From contig JBAIAC010000024.1 in assembly GCA_037349315.1 (NCBI GenBank), positions 35,885,501 to 35,949,500 on the forward strand: a stretch of DNA of 64,000 nucleotides, given 5' to 3'. The position numbers and the translations under genes were made by a program. The stretch is from Chelydra serpentina (Eukaryota > Chordata > Testudines > Chelydridae). Of this stretch, positions 24,601 through 35,579 are shown piece after piece; the first letter of the stretch is position 1; every line of letters begins with the position of its first letter. The notes beneath the pieces are model-generated. The model did no database searches. It saw only the letters and a program-made list of their open reading frames with translations, and was not told the DNA's origin.

Positions 24601-25921
24601 GGTACTAAAAGTAATTGGAGACTCATTACAAAGTAACAATAGCATCAACAGGAAAACCCAAAGTTCAGATATCTTTGGTTATTCAGTGTTTCCACTGATG
24701 ACACCAAACACAATTGTTACTTAGATAAAGTCAGTTTAATATATTGCAAAAATGTGTAGTCTAAAGTGCAAGATTTAGTGAAAATGTACACCCTGTATAG
24801 AAGACATTGAAAAGATACTGATTTTTTAAAAAAGAAAATCCTTATTTTTCATTAATAAGTGCAGAGAAAATGGCACTAAGACCTCACCACTATAAGAATA
24901 TTTTCACTCTGCTGAAATTTTCATTGAAACCTCAACTGCTTAAAATAAATTATGTCCATTCAAACGCACATGGGAAATGAAAAATAAAAGTTTAGGCATC
25001 TCTAAAGCTCAGATCTGTTAGAGTTTATTATAAAGTTACTAACTCACTGTCATGCCATGCAAAAAATCCATGTAGGATATACAAAGTAAATACTTCATAT
25101 TCTAAGACACTTAAGCTGCATACAAAAATTCATCCCTACTCTATGAAGCCAACATTTATTTTTTGGCAATAATGGTGGAAAAGGAATGTCTGGTCTTGTT
25201 GTCTACACATTTTATACAGATGGTCCCAAGCCAAAATTCTGGATCTTAACATGCCCAAACTTTGTGAAAGTCTAGTTTGGGATTCATACTCAGAACACTT
25301 CCACTTGGGAGGCTCTCAAGATTATTTTGCATCTGATCTCTGTTCTCTCAGGGTCTAACCTGTTCCCCTTAAATTTCCCACTATTGCTATCAGTGGTGGA
25401 GTTCTGGAAGCACCAGCAGGAGCTCTGGTATAGAAAAGGCTCCCACAGCACTAGCATGTCACTAATACTAATGCTCCCAATTTTGTTCTTAAAGGGAGCT
25501 AACCTGGTATTAGCAACAGTGATAGATTATTAAAGGAAAATGAGAAGGCTAATGAGACTTTATAATCTGCTCTGCTGTGGTGAGTAGGAATCTTTCAAGG
25601 CAAGTGCCATCAGTTTCTGCAGAATTTGAATTTTCATGTTTTTTTAAAAAAGGTAAATTTCTACCCTTCATGGTGTGAAGAAAACTTCCCAAATGCACAT
25701 GAGCAGATGCAATGTCACCTTCCCAAGTCAGCAGGTAGTTTCTGTGCCTCTGCTGATGCTCAGATTTTTCATCACTCTGTAGTAGAGGTAAGCTGACCGA
25801 AGTCTTCTCAGTTTTAACTGATGCTGTTCAGAACTCTGGCAGCAGGTCATCTCTGTTACTGCTTGGTGAGGATGGGGAGTTCTGAGCAGCATCAGAGGCA
25901 ATGGAGAGGAGAACTCTAAAA
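18681..25921. other. long AT-rich noncoding stretch
   Basis: Over 7 kb with no supported gene. Weak items: a copy of the ancient repeat at about 20,708-20,760; a foldback at 20,355-20,435 ('gtgaaatcctggctcc' against 'gggccaggatttcac'); an old LINE/SINE-tail-like stretch at about 23,965-24,130 ('catagcacctctcatctgag', 'cctgtgaggttggtaaa'); and a 69-bp open segment between splice-like sites at 22,343-22,411, which I regard as chance. Confidence 0.5.
23462..23474 (+). repeat. (C)13 homopolymer
   Basis: Thirteen consecutive cytosines. Length is prone to sequencing error and replication slippage. Confidence 0.95.
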
Positions 25922-26042
25922 CAGGGGTCTCAAACTCAGTTTACCTTAGGGCCAGTGCCAGTCCTCAAATCCTCCCAGCAGGCCAATAACGTCACTCCTG
26001 CCGCCCAGAACCCGCCCCCCCATAAACTCCGCCCCCTATGTG
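25922..26042 (+). mobile_element. hAT element left end, truncated
   Basis: The terminus caggggtctcaaactc is of the hAT-Charlie type (CAGGGGTC..CAAACT). It continues about 120 bp into 'gggccagtgccagtcctc' and a C-rich stretch before merging with the minisatellite. No matching right end (inverse of the terminus) is found downstream, so the element is incomplete and its TSD cannot be checked. Confidence 0.6.
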
Positions 26043-26350
26043 TCTAAGGCTCTGGGAGGGAGTTTGGGTGCTGAAGGGGTGAGAGGTTGAGCTCTGGGAG
26101 GGAGTTTGGGTGGGGGAGGGAGTCTGGGGTGCAGGCTCTGGGATGGAGTTTGGGTGTTAGGTATAGGCTCGGGGCTGGGGTAGGGGGTGGGGTGCAGGAG
26201 GATGGGGGGGTTGCAGGCTCTGGGAGGGAGTTTGGGAGTGGGAGGGGTGTGTGGGAAGGGGGAGGGGACACAGGCTTTGGGAGGGAGTTTGGGGGTTGGG
26301 GGCCATGGGGAGGGGGTGCAGGCTTTGAGTGAGGGTTTGGGGTGGGAGGG
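26043..26350. repeat. G-rich minisatellite
   Basis: About eight degenerate copies of a variable 30-50 bp unit built on ggctctgggagggagtttgg followed by a G-rich linker and tgca. The long proline/serine-rich open frames on the - strand are translation of the repeat, not genes. A related unit on the opposite strand occurs at 58,690-59,130 (both share ccagagcc and a c-rich linker). G-runs are suited to quadruplex formation on this strand. Confidence 0.88.
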
Positions 26351-26968
26351 GGTGTGAGAGAAGGAAGAACAAAAAGGATACATGGAAAATTCATTTAAAA
26401 TGTGTTAAATTGAGAGGTGATTGACAAGATGTTATAAAAAGTTCTCAGTAAAGAGCACTAACTGCTTTATTCCATTAAATTGTGGACAGATGTGGCAGTT
26501 CAGGGTTTTTTTTCCCTACACAGTATTTTATGAAGGTTTAATTCCGTTCAAAATAAGTGTTTAAAAATTTGTCTAAGTAATTCTTGGAAAATGTAATATG
26601 AACCATTCCAAAGTAATCCAAATTTTTGCTGCAACTCCCCTAATTCTTGCAGATACTACAAGTTTCACATCGTGTTAATTTTACATCACTTTTTCTTGCT
26701 TACACTAATGGGAACAGAGGAGCCACACGTTTCTGATGTTGCTTGAACGCTCTCATTATTGCTACTTCCCTTTGGCTGTTTGAGATAACTTATGAATTTT
26801 TGGATCAGAATATCAATGCCTCATTTTTAGGAATGGTTAGGAATCGTTTGGTTGTACAGGAAAGTGATTTGATCAATATTAATTGGTTTCCATGAAATTG
26901 TTTCCAGTGACAAATGTCTGATATGAGTGGAATTATGACATTAATTTTTTCTTTGAAACATGTAACAA
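26351..26968. other. AT-rich noncoding DNA
   Basis: No gene or placed repeat between the minisatellite and the CR1 fragment. Confidence 0.5.
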
Positions 26969-27127
26969 GAACATAAGAATGGCTATACTGGGTCAGACCA
27001 AAGGTCCATCTAGCCCAGCGTCCTGTCTTCCAATAGTGGCCAATGCCAGGTGCCCCAGAGGGAATTAACAAAACAGGTAATCATCAAGTGATCCATCCCC
27101 TGTCGCCCATTCCCAGCTTCTGGCAAA
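26969..27127 (-). mobile_element. CR1 LINE 3' region fragment
   Basis: The + strand reads gaacataagaatggctatac, tgggtcagaccaaaggtcc, atctagcccag, tggccaatgccaggtgcccc. Its reverse complement shares the 'gacactgg...ctagatgg' type block with the CR1 fragment at 16,960-17,473, and 43,969 begins with the same gaacata motif. I place it in CR1 on the - strand; the subfamily is unknown. Confidence 0.65.
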
Positions 27128-27970
27128 ATATGTATCAGATAATATTACCATCATAAATATTATTCTGTCATTTCAGTTATTTTGGAGTCCAAAGTAAAGC
27201 TTTAGAGCCACTTTAATGTCACTATTACTGTAGTGGACCGGTTTCCAATGAGAGGAAGTCACTACAACATCTGTCTTTCTTACCTTGCCTACATATTCAT
27301 GCATACCATTTTGTTATTTCATGAATCTCTGGAGTATATTATAAACTGAGATTTAATTACTTGAAATCTGCTGTTTCAACTGATATTTTGACAAACTGCT
27401 GGCCTGCAGTACGCTATACAAAACTCTTTTTTATCCTTCACGGAGAGTGGCTAAATTGGCAGCAGACTTTGCATGCCAACTTAACATATTTTCCATTGCA
27501 GAGATTTTCCAGTAAGATATTGGTGATGTGCAAAGTTGAGAGAGTACATGACAAGAAGATAGTCCTGTTAATTTATCATAGTTCCATGTATTTGTACTTT
27601 CTCAGTACGTATTATGAGGTTAAAATATGGAGGTAGGTCATAGCCATAGTGCTGTACCATGTTTATTAGGAGAGATGTGTTTTTGCTAGGAATTCACGGC
27701 ACATTTCCATTTACAATATGTCTTGAAGGAGGAAATATCTGCCTTTTACAGACCATTTTGTTTTACTATAGCCATATTAACTTTGGCCACTCATTGACAA
27801 GTAAGTGTTGTAGCAAAATGCTTTTATATCAACTCTCAGTGCCTTTGAATAAAGAAGGAGCATTACCTTATTGGTTGTGTAATTAGGCTGGATGTTGCAA
27901 CAGCAGGGAATACAATGCTTACCCCCTTTTTTAAATAAGTAAGCTATTTTGAAACCAGCATAATTTCTCA
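27128..27970. other. AT-rich noncoding DNA
   Basis: Two open frames on + (27,361-27,636, 91 codons; 27,659-27,886, 75 codons) have no recognisable motif or upstream signals. No gene is called. Confidence 0.45.
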
Positions 27971-28265
27971 GGCTAGGTCCACACTACCTGCCCGATTCGG
28001 CGGGTAGAGATCGATCTTCTGGGATCGATTTATCGTGTCTCATCTGGACACGATAAATCGATCCCAGAAGCGCTCCCCCGTTGACTGCGGAACTCCTGCT
28101 CACCGAGAGGAGGAAACGCTGTTGATGGGGAAGCCTGCCTGTGCCGCGTGGACCCGCAGTAAGTAAACTTAGTTCGATCTAGGAAACGTCAACTTCAGCT
28201 ACGCTATTCTCGTAGCTGAAGTTGCATTTCCTAGATCGATCCCTGGCACCAGTGTGGACCAGCCC
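27971..28265. mobile_element. Harbinger-type MITE, TCA TSD
   Basis: A 295-bp element starts ggctaggtccacactac and ends agtgtggaccagccc, with tca on both sides (27,968-27,970 and 28,266-28,268). It is the same family as 18,209-18,504 (296 bp). It contains a near-perfect palindrome (atcgatttatcgtgtc ... gacacgataaatcgat, about 28,024-28,063) and a second (acttcagctacgc ... gtagctgaagt). Non-coding. Confidence 0.82.
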
Positions 28266-28493
28266 TCAGTAAAAGCAGCTCACTATCTAGTCAGAATAAG
28301 GGCAAAACTAAGAGGTAGTTTCCCACTTCCTTTTGCATTGTAATTCTCTCTTTTTTTCTCATTAATGTATAAATACTTCTGCTGATATTGCCTAGGCAGA
28401 GAGGCTGGAAGTACAGGGTTAGTTTGTAGATTCCAATAAAACTTATAAGGATTTCTGAAATATTCTGGGTGCTTAGTTAGATCTTTTTATGAG

Positions 28494-28762
28494 AGGAAGG
28501 ATGGTACAGTGGTTAGGGCACTAGCCTGGGTTCAGTTCCCAGCTTTGCCCCAAACTTCCTGTGTGACCTTGGAAAAATCACTTAGTCTCTCTCTGCATCT
28601 CAAGTTGCCATCTGTAAAATGGGAATGGTAATACTTCCCTGCCTCACAGGGTGTTATAAGGATAAATACATAAAAGATTGTGTGTCACTCATGAAATTAT
28701 AATGATAGCTATATAAGTATGATAGATAGACAGATATATAGGTGCTCTGTAAATGTTAGGAT
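28494..28762 (+). mobile_element. tRNA-derived SINE, MIR/CORE-like
   Basis: The order is that of a MIR-type SINE: a tRNA-like head (ggtacagtggttagggcac), a B-box-like promoter ggttcagttcc (28,529-28,539, one mismatch to GGTTCRANNCC), then the core 'tgtgaccttgg', 'atctgtaaaatggg', 'ctgcctcacaggg' and a tail ending 'ctctgtaaatgttagg'. RNA polymerase III would have transcribed it; LINE enzymes would have mobilised it. Divergence suggests it is old. Confidence 0.78.
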
Positions 28763-28769
28763 TCAGCAT

Positions 28770-30334
28770 TCTCTTCAGTAAGCAAATGACTAGATTTTAA
28801 AAATGTTTTCTTAAGCATAAAGGGTCTATACAATTTTATTAAAAGGGACTAACAGATTTGTATTCTGCAACATATCTTACTTTTTCTGTTGACAGTAGCA
28901 TTATTAGTACTAATTGTTTGGGTTGGAGGGAGAGAGGAAGACAGGAGACTGAAGCTAGCTACCATGTTAAAAACACTTTATGGGCAAGTTTCTGCATTTA
29001 TCTGTATTCTAGAACTGTCTTAAAAAAATAACCTCATCCAATATCAGAAAAAAACACTAGATGTAATACAAATTTGAACTTAAAGACTAATGGAGAAATC
29101 AGTTTTATTCTACTTTCTCAAGCAACCAGCAGAAATGATAACTCTCTTGTTAGTTTTCCTATTCATGTAGCAGTGTCTGCAGAATGTAGAAAACAAATTA
29201 CTTGGTCCTAAAATTGCAAATGCTAGTAGTATTCACTTACATAGGTACCACTTCAATGATGATTAAAAGTAGAGGGAAATATACAACATACAAGAATTCC
29301 AATACTTAGGTTATTTCACCTATAGTGCCAGGATTTAAAGTATCTTTGGCATCTGTGTTCATCTTGTGGCATCCATCTTTAGCTTCAAAGCTGTGGTGCC
29401 TGCAGCCATAACACATTACAGATGGTGCATACCGTAAGCAGGGATGGGACTGCCAAGGGAAGGGATAGGGCAGAAGGGGCACTTTGTTGTGAGCCCCCCA
29501 TTTGCAAGTGATGTTGCAACCTGGCACACGGTGCCACAGCACCACTCACTGAAATGGGCCCAGTGACCCCTCATTCCTGACAGAGGGTGGCGCTGCAACC
29601 CATAAATGAGACTGGTTCAGTTGTGCATACCACATGAAAAATTATTGGGGGTGCCCCTATTTGAAATCGGAGGAGTGTTCTGCTTAAAAAATAGATGGCA
29701 TACTATGACTGATAAAGAAGATATTGATGTGTGTGACCTCTGACTAGTCCATTGACATTTAATAATTAAAAATTAAGAACTCAAAGAAGCAGAATCAAAA
29801 GAGTATATTTGGCTTTAATTGATAGACCAATCATGCTAATCTGTAAACATTTGAATAACTTTTTTTAAAAATGACCGATTAGCATATTTTTCTTTTACCA
29901 ATATTTGATAACCAAATACCTTCTTAGGACCTCTTTGACTTATATTTCATTCAAAATATTTCCCTGCAAACAGATTATTTTAGAAATATAATGACATTTA
30001 TTTCCTGTGCAGTGCACTTTTCAGCAGAAACTAGACACGGGCTTTTGAGCTGGAAAGCCTGTGACTGCCAGAGACTTGTACAGATTTGGTTTTCTCACGC
30101 GACAAACGACTCAGTAGTAAATCTGGCTGGACAATGGAATTGCATTTGCAGGTGCTTACTACAGATTGGGATTGGAAATTTAATTTAAAATTAGACTCTC
30201 CATGCATAGTGCTCTTGGACAAAATCAAGAGGCCAAAAATTGAAAGCATGGATGCTAAAGTATTTTTTTAAAACTAATAAACCTCAAAGCTGGATTAACT
30301 CTGCTTCTCTAAACCATGGATCTTTTCTTGATTG
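28770..30334. other. noncoding, with a GC-richer patch
   Basis: Mostly AT-rich. A GC-richer patch at about 29,330-29,680 ('ggtgcctgcagccat', 'gtgatgttgcaacctggc') has the look of a dispersed repeat, but I cannot place it. No gene is supported. Confidence 0.4.
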
Positions 30335-30401
30335 CCTGTGTCAGATTGACAAAAGCCTCAGTAACTTTTAAATATATTTAGGTCAAGACTTCATCTTTGC
30401 C
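30335..30401 (+). repeat. 67-bp direct repeat, copy 1
   Basis: Matches 37,465-37,531 at 64 of 67 positions (core: gacaaaagcctcagtaactt then ttaaatatatttaggtc). Sequence on both sides differs. The two copies are 7.1 kb apart and bracket the DIRS element. It could be a short repeat family or a duplication footprint. Confidence 0.85.
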
Positions 30402-30525
30402 ACTGTAATGTATTCTCTTACCTCCCCAATGCACTCAGTGAAACTTAAGCATCTTTTCCCTTTGTTTGCCTTTAAATTCTTACAGGCTAAATGCAGAGGC
30501 AGATTGTGGGTCCCTGGGGCAGAGC

Positions 30526-30649
30526 TAGGATGACCAGACAGCAGGTGTGAAAAATTGGGACACGGGGTGGGGGATAATAGGAGCCTATAGAAGAAAAAGA
30601 CCCAAAAATCGGGACTGTCCCTATAAAATCGGGACATCTGGTCACCCTA
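30526..30649 (-). mobile_element. 124-bp hAT-like MITE, copy 1
   Basis: The ends taggatgaccag and ctggtcaccct-a form inverted repeats. Flanking 8-mers ggcagagc (30,518-30,525) and gccagagc (30,650-30,657) differ at one base. It is the reverse-complement orientation of the copy at 56,360-56,483, also 124 bp. The interior repeats 'cgggac' motifs (aaaatcgggac) and is partly self-complementary. Confidence 0.82.
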
Positions 30650-30762
30650 GCCAGAGCAAGTGGAGACCTGTCCCAACCCCTCCGCTTGCAGTCTCCCGCT
30701 GGGGAAATGGAGTCGGGATGCGGGGGCTTGCCAGGCCCACCCGGTGCTCCTGCAGGCTTCTC

Positions 30763-30960
30763 CTGCTCCCTGGTAGGAGCACCTGGTGGGTGGAGTGGGG
30801 CAAGCCCCCGCACACCAACCCTGCTCTCTGGCAGGAGTGCCAGGCGGGTGTGCGGAGTAAGGCAAGATCTCGCACCACAGCCCTGCTCCCTGGCAGGAGC
30901 ACTGGGCAGAACGGGGTTGGGGCACAGTGGTGCCCATTTTTGGCTAATCCACCAACATTG
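30763..30960. repeat. GC-rich ~60-bp tandem repeat, three copies
   Basis: The core ctgctccctggcaggagc (variants included) recurs at 30,763, 30,821 and 30,883, spacing 58 and 62 bp. Each core is a near-perfect palindrome. The overlapping open frames on both strands are repeat artefacts. It directly follows the MITE. Confidence 0.75.
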
Positions 30961-33350
30961 TACCAGTTTATCAAAGAAAATACAAATAATAAGAACATTT
31001 TCTTACATCAAATTTGCTTTCTATATGAAAATCATTTAAAAACTGACTCCATTGAAAAATCCATGCACCAGCAAGGAGAAAACATAACACTTCACTTGAC
31101 TCCAAGGTTCTGCCCTTGTGGCATCTGTGATAGAAAGATGAAGACTGACCGTTCTGCAAGGCTTTGGGGGAGGTAGGGCCGAGAGAAAATGTGTCATTAT
31201 TCATGTTTACTCGTGCATAATGGGTGAAACACCATGACAGAATCTAGCCCAATTAATCTGTATAAAGGAACATGGTCACTGTTGTATTCCACAAAAACAA
31301 ATAGTTTGTATTATTTTTAATACATTATTTAGGGCTTGACTCTGAGACTTAGGTCCAGCCCAGATAGGGGTGGCAGAGTTAACTGTCACATGGAGGAGGG
31401 GAATAAAAAAGAAAAACCTCCAAACATCTGACTTCAATTAACCAATTCTCTCAGAGTCTGCTGAGAGTGGGATAGGTCTGGGTCAATACAAGCCAGGGCC
31501 AGCCCATTCTGGTGGGAGAGGAGATAACTCTCAGGAAGACTAAAGGAGTGGCCAAGTAAAAACACCTCCTGAAAGAGGCAGGCGGTGAGGTAATCACCTT
31601 TGGAAAAGGATACTGTTTGGGGAATGTGGGCCAGCCTCCATAGCAAACTTGGGGCTTGACTGAGAGGTAAGAGAACTTGTGGGGGAAATGGGGCTAAAGA
31701 CTTTGTGTATAGATGATACACCCCTTTTATATGTACACTTAAGTTCTCTCTGGCCCCTTTTTTTCTCCTCAGCCCTACTGTTCCTGAGGTGGTCAGGTCA
31801 TCCTGGCCCTCCAGGCAATAGCTTGGTGACAAGGGAGTAGTGTGGAACCATACAACATATGAGAGTTCAGGGAAAAATTGAGTGGAACTTTCTAAAGTGC
31901 CTGCATGACTTAGAAGTCACATTGAAAGTCAATGTGGGTGTGACTTGCTTTCCTACGTCACTTAGCTGCTTTTCAAAATCCTACCTACTGAGTCTCCACA
32001 AGCTCTTAGTGCTCATTGGGGGGAAGGGTAAACTTGTCTGCCTACATGTGATCAGTCTGCTCTAAGCCTTTTTGAAGCAACATGTGGCCAGACGTGTTGA
32101 TGCCACGATTGCCTGTGCACGTGGTGGGAGAAGCTCCCTTTGCCCTTGTCATCGCACCTCATTTACACAAGGACCAGAATCCACTAGCCCATAGCAAAGA
32201 CACAAGTTTCTTCTACTCTGTGTAGCTTCCCTTCATTTTATGAAACAATTCTTTTTCATATTTATTCAAAAACTGATCTACAGATAACTCCATAAGGGGT
32301 CCAATAGCTCAGGATTAGTTTGAATAGAATGTTAAAACAATAAAATCATCCATAAAGCAGTCCATAGAAATTACTTGTAATCTTTCAATGGAATTATAGA
32401 TGCAACCATGTAAGATTACTTCTGTGTAACCAGAATTGGCTAATTATTGGGCTAATCCATTGCAATTTGTTGCACTCTGTGGGGGTGGGGAGGATAAACC
32501 ATAGTGGCTCTTGCCACTTATTTTACTCTTCTGCCAGAGAATCAAAATGAAATGATTTAAAACCTGTTATTTATGCCTGACCATTAACAGCTCTACATAG
32601 AATACAGCGGGTGGCAATCATGGGCATAATATTTGTATAGAAATTATGAAAAGTGCAGCATGCTCTCATCTTCTGAAACTCGAGACAGTTGAATGAAATA
32701 GCCTTGATATCAGTAAGCAGATGTTTATTTCAGTTAGCTGTAGAAGACATTACTTCATAAATGTAGCAAACAAAGAGAGGGAAGGAGAAGTTATAGCTTT
32801 ATGAAGAATTTGTTTCTAAACTACTATGAGAAAACAAAGTAATTCGCAGGCAAACATATCTTTCAAACACACCCAAGATGTTGATCTTTTCATTCCATTT
32901 TAAAAACAATACAAAATACATTAATCACTTTGAAAGTGTATATGGTGCCTCTTCCTCCCCTGCATTAGGAAGAAACTTGATAGCATTGCTCTTGGTGAGC
33001 AGTGCTAGTACTTTCTAGTAATGGGTCCTATTGCTGGAATAACACTACTGAGCTCAATACCTCAGCCAAGCTAAACTATATATTTCTCTGTAGTAGGTGA
33101 TAGACGAGCACCTTCTGTAGCACATAGTTCTCATGAAGTCTGTGACCTGCTGGATTTGGAACAGCTGAAGCTGCCCCACACCTTGAGAGGGAAGTATAGC
33201 AGGCACAGCACTAACAAGATCACCCACTCCCTTTCCCTTTCTTAGGGCTGAGTTTGCGCCTTTGCTCCACTAACTTGCTCTCCATGGGAATTGGGCACCA
33301 GGGAATGATATCAGGGGGTGCAATACATAAAAATTGTTCTTATTCAAATT
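30961..33350. other. AT-rich noncoding DNA
   Basis: No gene is supported. A foldback-type stretch lies at about 31,893-31,990 ('gtgcctgcatgacttagaag', 'gtcacttagctgcttttcaa'). A 132-codon open frame on - (31,434-31,832) has no recognisable domain or splice context. Confidence 0.45.
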
Positions 33351-33522
33351 CTGTCCCTGTGAGTGCTCCACTCCAGGTGACGGTGCGTCCCGGCACTGTT
33401 GATCGGAGATCTTCAGTAGCAGTGCCTGGTCAGGATGCACACACTCAGGCGCTGTCTCGCGGTCTCGTTAGAGTCTGCCTGAGTGCGCACGTCCTGCACC
33501 CCCCCTCAGTTCCTTCTCAACC
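33351..33522 (+). repeat. DIRS left inverted terminal repeat
   Basis: Begins ctgtccctgtgagtgctcc and runs through cggagatcttcagtagcag to 'agttccttctcaacc'. It is complementary to 36,957-37,123 over nearly its whole length with scattered differences and small indels. Confidence 0.88.
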
Positions 33523-33687
33523 GTCCTTTGCGGAAGACGGGAATAGGGGCAGTGCTCACCTCTTCCCTGGTCTCTGAAGCAAACAAGTACAAAGACATAG
33601 AAATAGTTAGTTAGAAACATCCCAGTTATTTCCCTTCCTTTAGAATAGTTACCTAGTTTTTTAAAAAAACCAACCCTCTCCCCTGGC

Positions 33688-35560
33688 ATTCCTAGTGCAA
33701 TAATTCAGGGGTCTTCAGGATTTAAGAAATGTGCTTCCTGTCAAGACTTTATACCACGGTCCGACAGACACTCACGCTGTGTGAAGTGCCTCGGCGAGAC
33801 ACATGTCCCTGCCAAGTGTGTCCATTGTACCAGCCTCAAAACCAGGGCTCGTCATGACAGGGACCTGTGGCTGAAAATGCTCCTGATGGAGAAATCCCTA
33901 CAGCCACCCATGGAGACGGGCAATAGCAAACCCTCTCCCTCATTCTCCCTGGCCAGGTCCGAACTGATTGGGAGCGTGGCTTCACCCTCTCATGCGAAGA
34001 GGCAGGAAGCCCAACTGTCTCCGTCCAGAGACACTCCAGCAGCAGACTTCCCGCAAGGCGCCTACAAACGGCCCGCAGCACCAGGGAAAGCAAAACAGAA
34101 GTCAGTACACGGTTCTGAGCACAGATCATGCTCAGCAGGATCACAGCCCAGGGAGCAGCAGCAGCAGCAATTCTTAAGTCAGGATGACATCTCAGTGGCC
34201 CCTGAGCCTGACTCTCCGCTCCTTGACACATAATGCTCGCTCTTTGACCAGCCGCTCTCCCAACCTGATCTGGCTACCTTCACTGACAGCAAGCCTGATA
34301 TGCAGCAGCAGGTGGAGTTCTCCCCACCTGCCTCTCCTCAGGTCATGGCTCACAACCACCAGCCTCAGTTTCCCTACTCTCCCCCCCCCCCCCCCCCCCC
34401 GTGGGCGGCACCTAACTTATCTTATCCTATGCCTTGGCCTCAGTGGAACCCTTGGCCAGATCCTGCTGCCACTCATCCTCATGCTTTTTCCACCACACCA
34501 CAAGCTTGTTCTGCTCCTCTATCCACAGCTCCGTCTACTTCTAGAGCACCTGAACCCTCGCCCCCGAAGAGGTGGGCTATGGACCATACCCTGATTTACT
34601 GACTCCAAACTCTCCATCAGCTCCAGACAGAGACTTCATGCCTCCACCTCCACAGAATGTGGACGACTTTAAACAATTCCAAGAACTTTTCAGGAGGGTG
34701 ACACTCAGCCAGGACATCCCTTTAGAGGAAGTCCAGGAGACACAACACAGACTCCTCAAAATCCTCCAACCCTCTGTGCCCTCAAAGATCACGCTCCCTA
34801 TAAATGAAGCACTCCTAGAACCAGCTGACACCCTCCGGCAGACCCCAGCCTCTATCCCACCAACTTGCAAAAAGGCTGAACATAAATATTATATTCCTGC
34901 TAAGGACGTAGACTTCTTATTTCCCCATCCACAACCGAATTCTTTTGTAGTGGATGGTAACAGGATGAAACAGCCACACTACCAGCCCAGCCCACAAGAC
35001 AAGGACCTCAAATGCCTTGACCTCTTGGGCTGCAAGGTCTATACCTCCACTTTGCAATTCAGAATTGCAAACTATTCCACCCTACTTGCAAGCTACGACT
35101 TCGACAATTACAATAAACTCTTTGATTTTACCTCCCATATCCCGGAGGACAGAAGAGCAGACTTTAAGTCAGTCCTTGTCGAGAGCCAATTAGTCTCCAG
35201 AACGGCCCTACACACATCTCTGGACATGGCAGACACGAACAACCCGCACTACTGCAACTGCAGTGGTTATGCACAGATCTTCCTGGCTGTCTGCTTCTGA
35301 TATCCCCAAAGATCTGCAGACCAAAGTGGAGGACCTCTCCTTTGATAAAGATAAGCTTTTTAAAAAAACCCGATGAAGTTCTTCACACTATGAAAGACTC
35401 TAGACCGACCCTGCGCACCCTGGGTATCTACCCATCCCTTCCCAGTATCAACAGTATCAACCTTATCAGAGGCCATGCACACAACAATATCACTGGCCCC
35501 AGCCCAGACCATACGATATAGCCAGGAATCGCACTAGACCTCCTAGGCGCAGACAAAACC
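33688..35560 (+). pseudogene. DIRS Gag-like protein, broken
   Basis: This is the structural protein that would package element RNA. The first frame carries three CxxC pairs (KCASCQDF near 33,727; RCVKC near 33,775; KCVHC near 33,812), a possible zinc-binding region. Position 33,688 reads att where an initiator atg would fit. A stop occurs at 34,231-34,233; the same frame resumes with a proline-rich stretch fed by a 20-C run. A frame change near 34,570-34,600 leads into 34,572-35,300, which holds the conserved middle (YYIPAKDVDFLF, LDLLGCKVY, LQFRIANYSTLL). The final part (TMKDSRPTLRTLGIY, in another frame near 35,390) follows after further shifts. The assignment rests on order and motifs typical of vertebrate DIRS Gag. 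Confidence 0.78.
34381..34400 (+). repeat. (C)20 homopolymer inside DIRS gag
   Basis: Twenty consecutive cytosines encode polyproline in any frame. The run is unstable and may be the source of a frame change or assembly error. Confidence 0.95.
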
Positions 35561-35579
35561 AGGCGCAACCAGCTACCTC

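Noticed and set aside
26036..26394. Proline/serine-rich 115-codon open frames on -
   Set aside because: Direct translation of the minisatellite unit.
27696..27797. Splice-like segment ending at caagtaagt
   Set aside because: Acceptor and donor are possible, but the peptide is short and unremarkable and the local frame overlaps unrelated open frames.
30547..31176. 209-codon open frame on +
   Set aside because: It runs through the 124-bp MITE and the GC-rich tandem repeat into AT-rich DNA, with no coherent domain.
31434..31832. 132-codon open frame on -
   Set aside because: No recognisable domain, no splice or promoter context, mixed repeat-like surroundings.
33836..34231. 131-codon open frame on - in the DIRS element
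   Set aside because: Antisense shadow of gag; no motif.
34184..34594. 136-codon open frame on + overlapping DIRS gag
   Set aside because: A shadow frame of the proline-rich Gag region; the conserved motifs are in the other frame.
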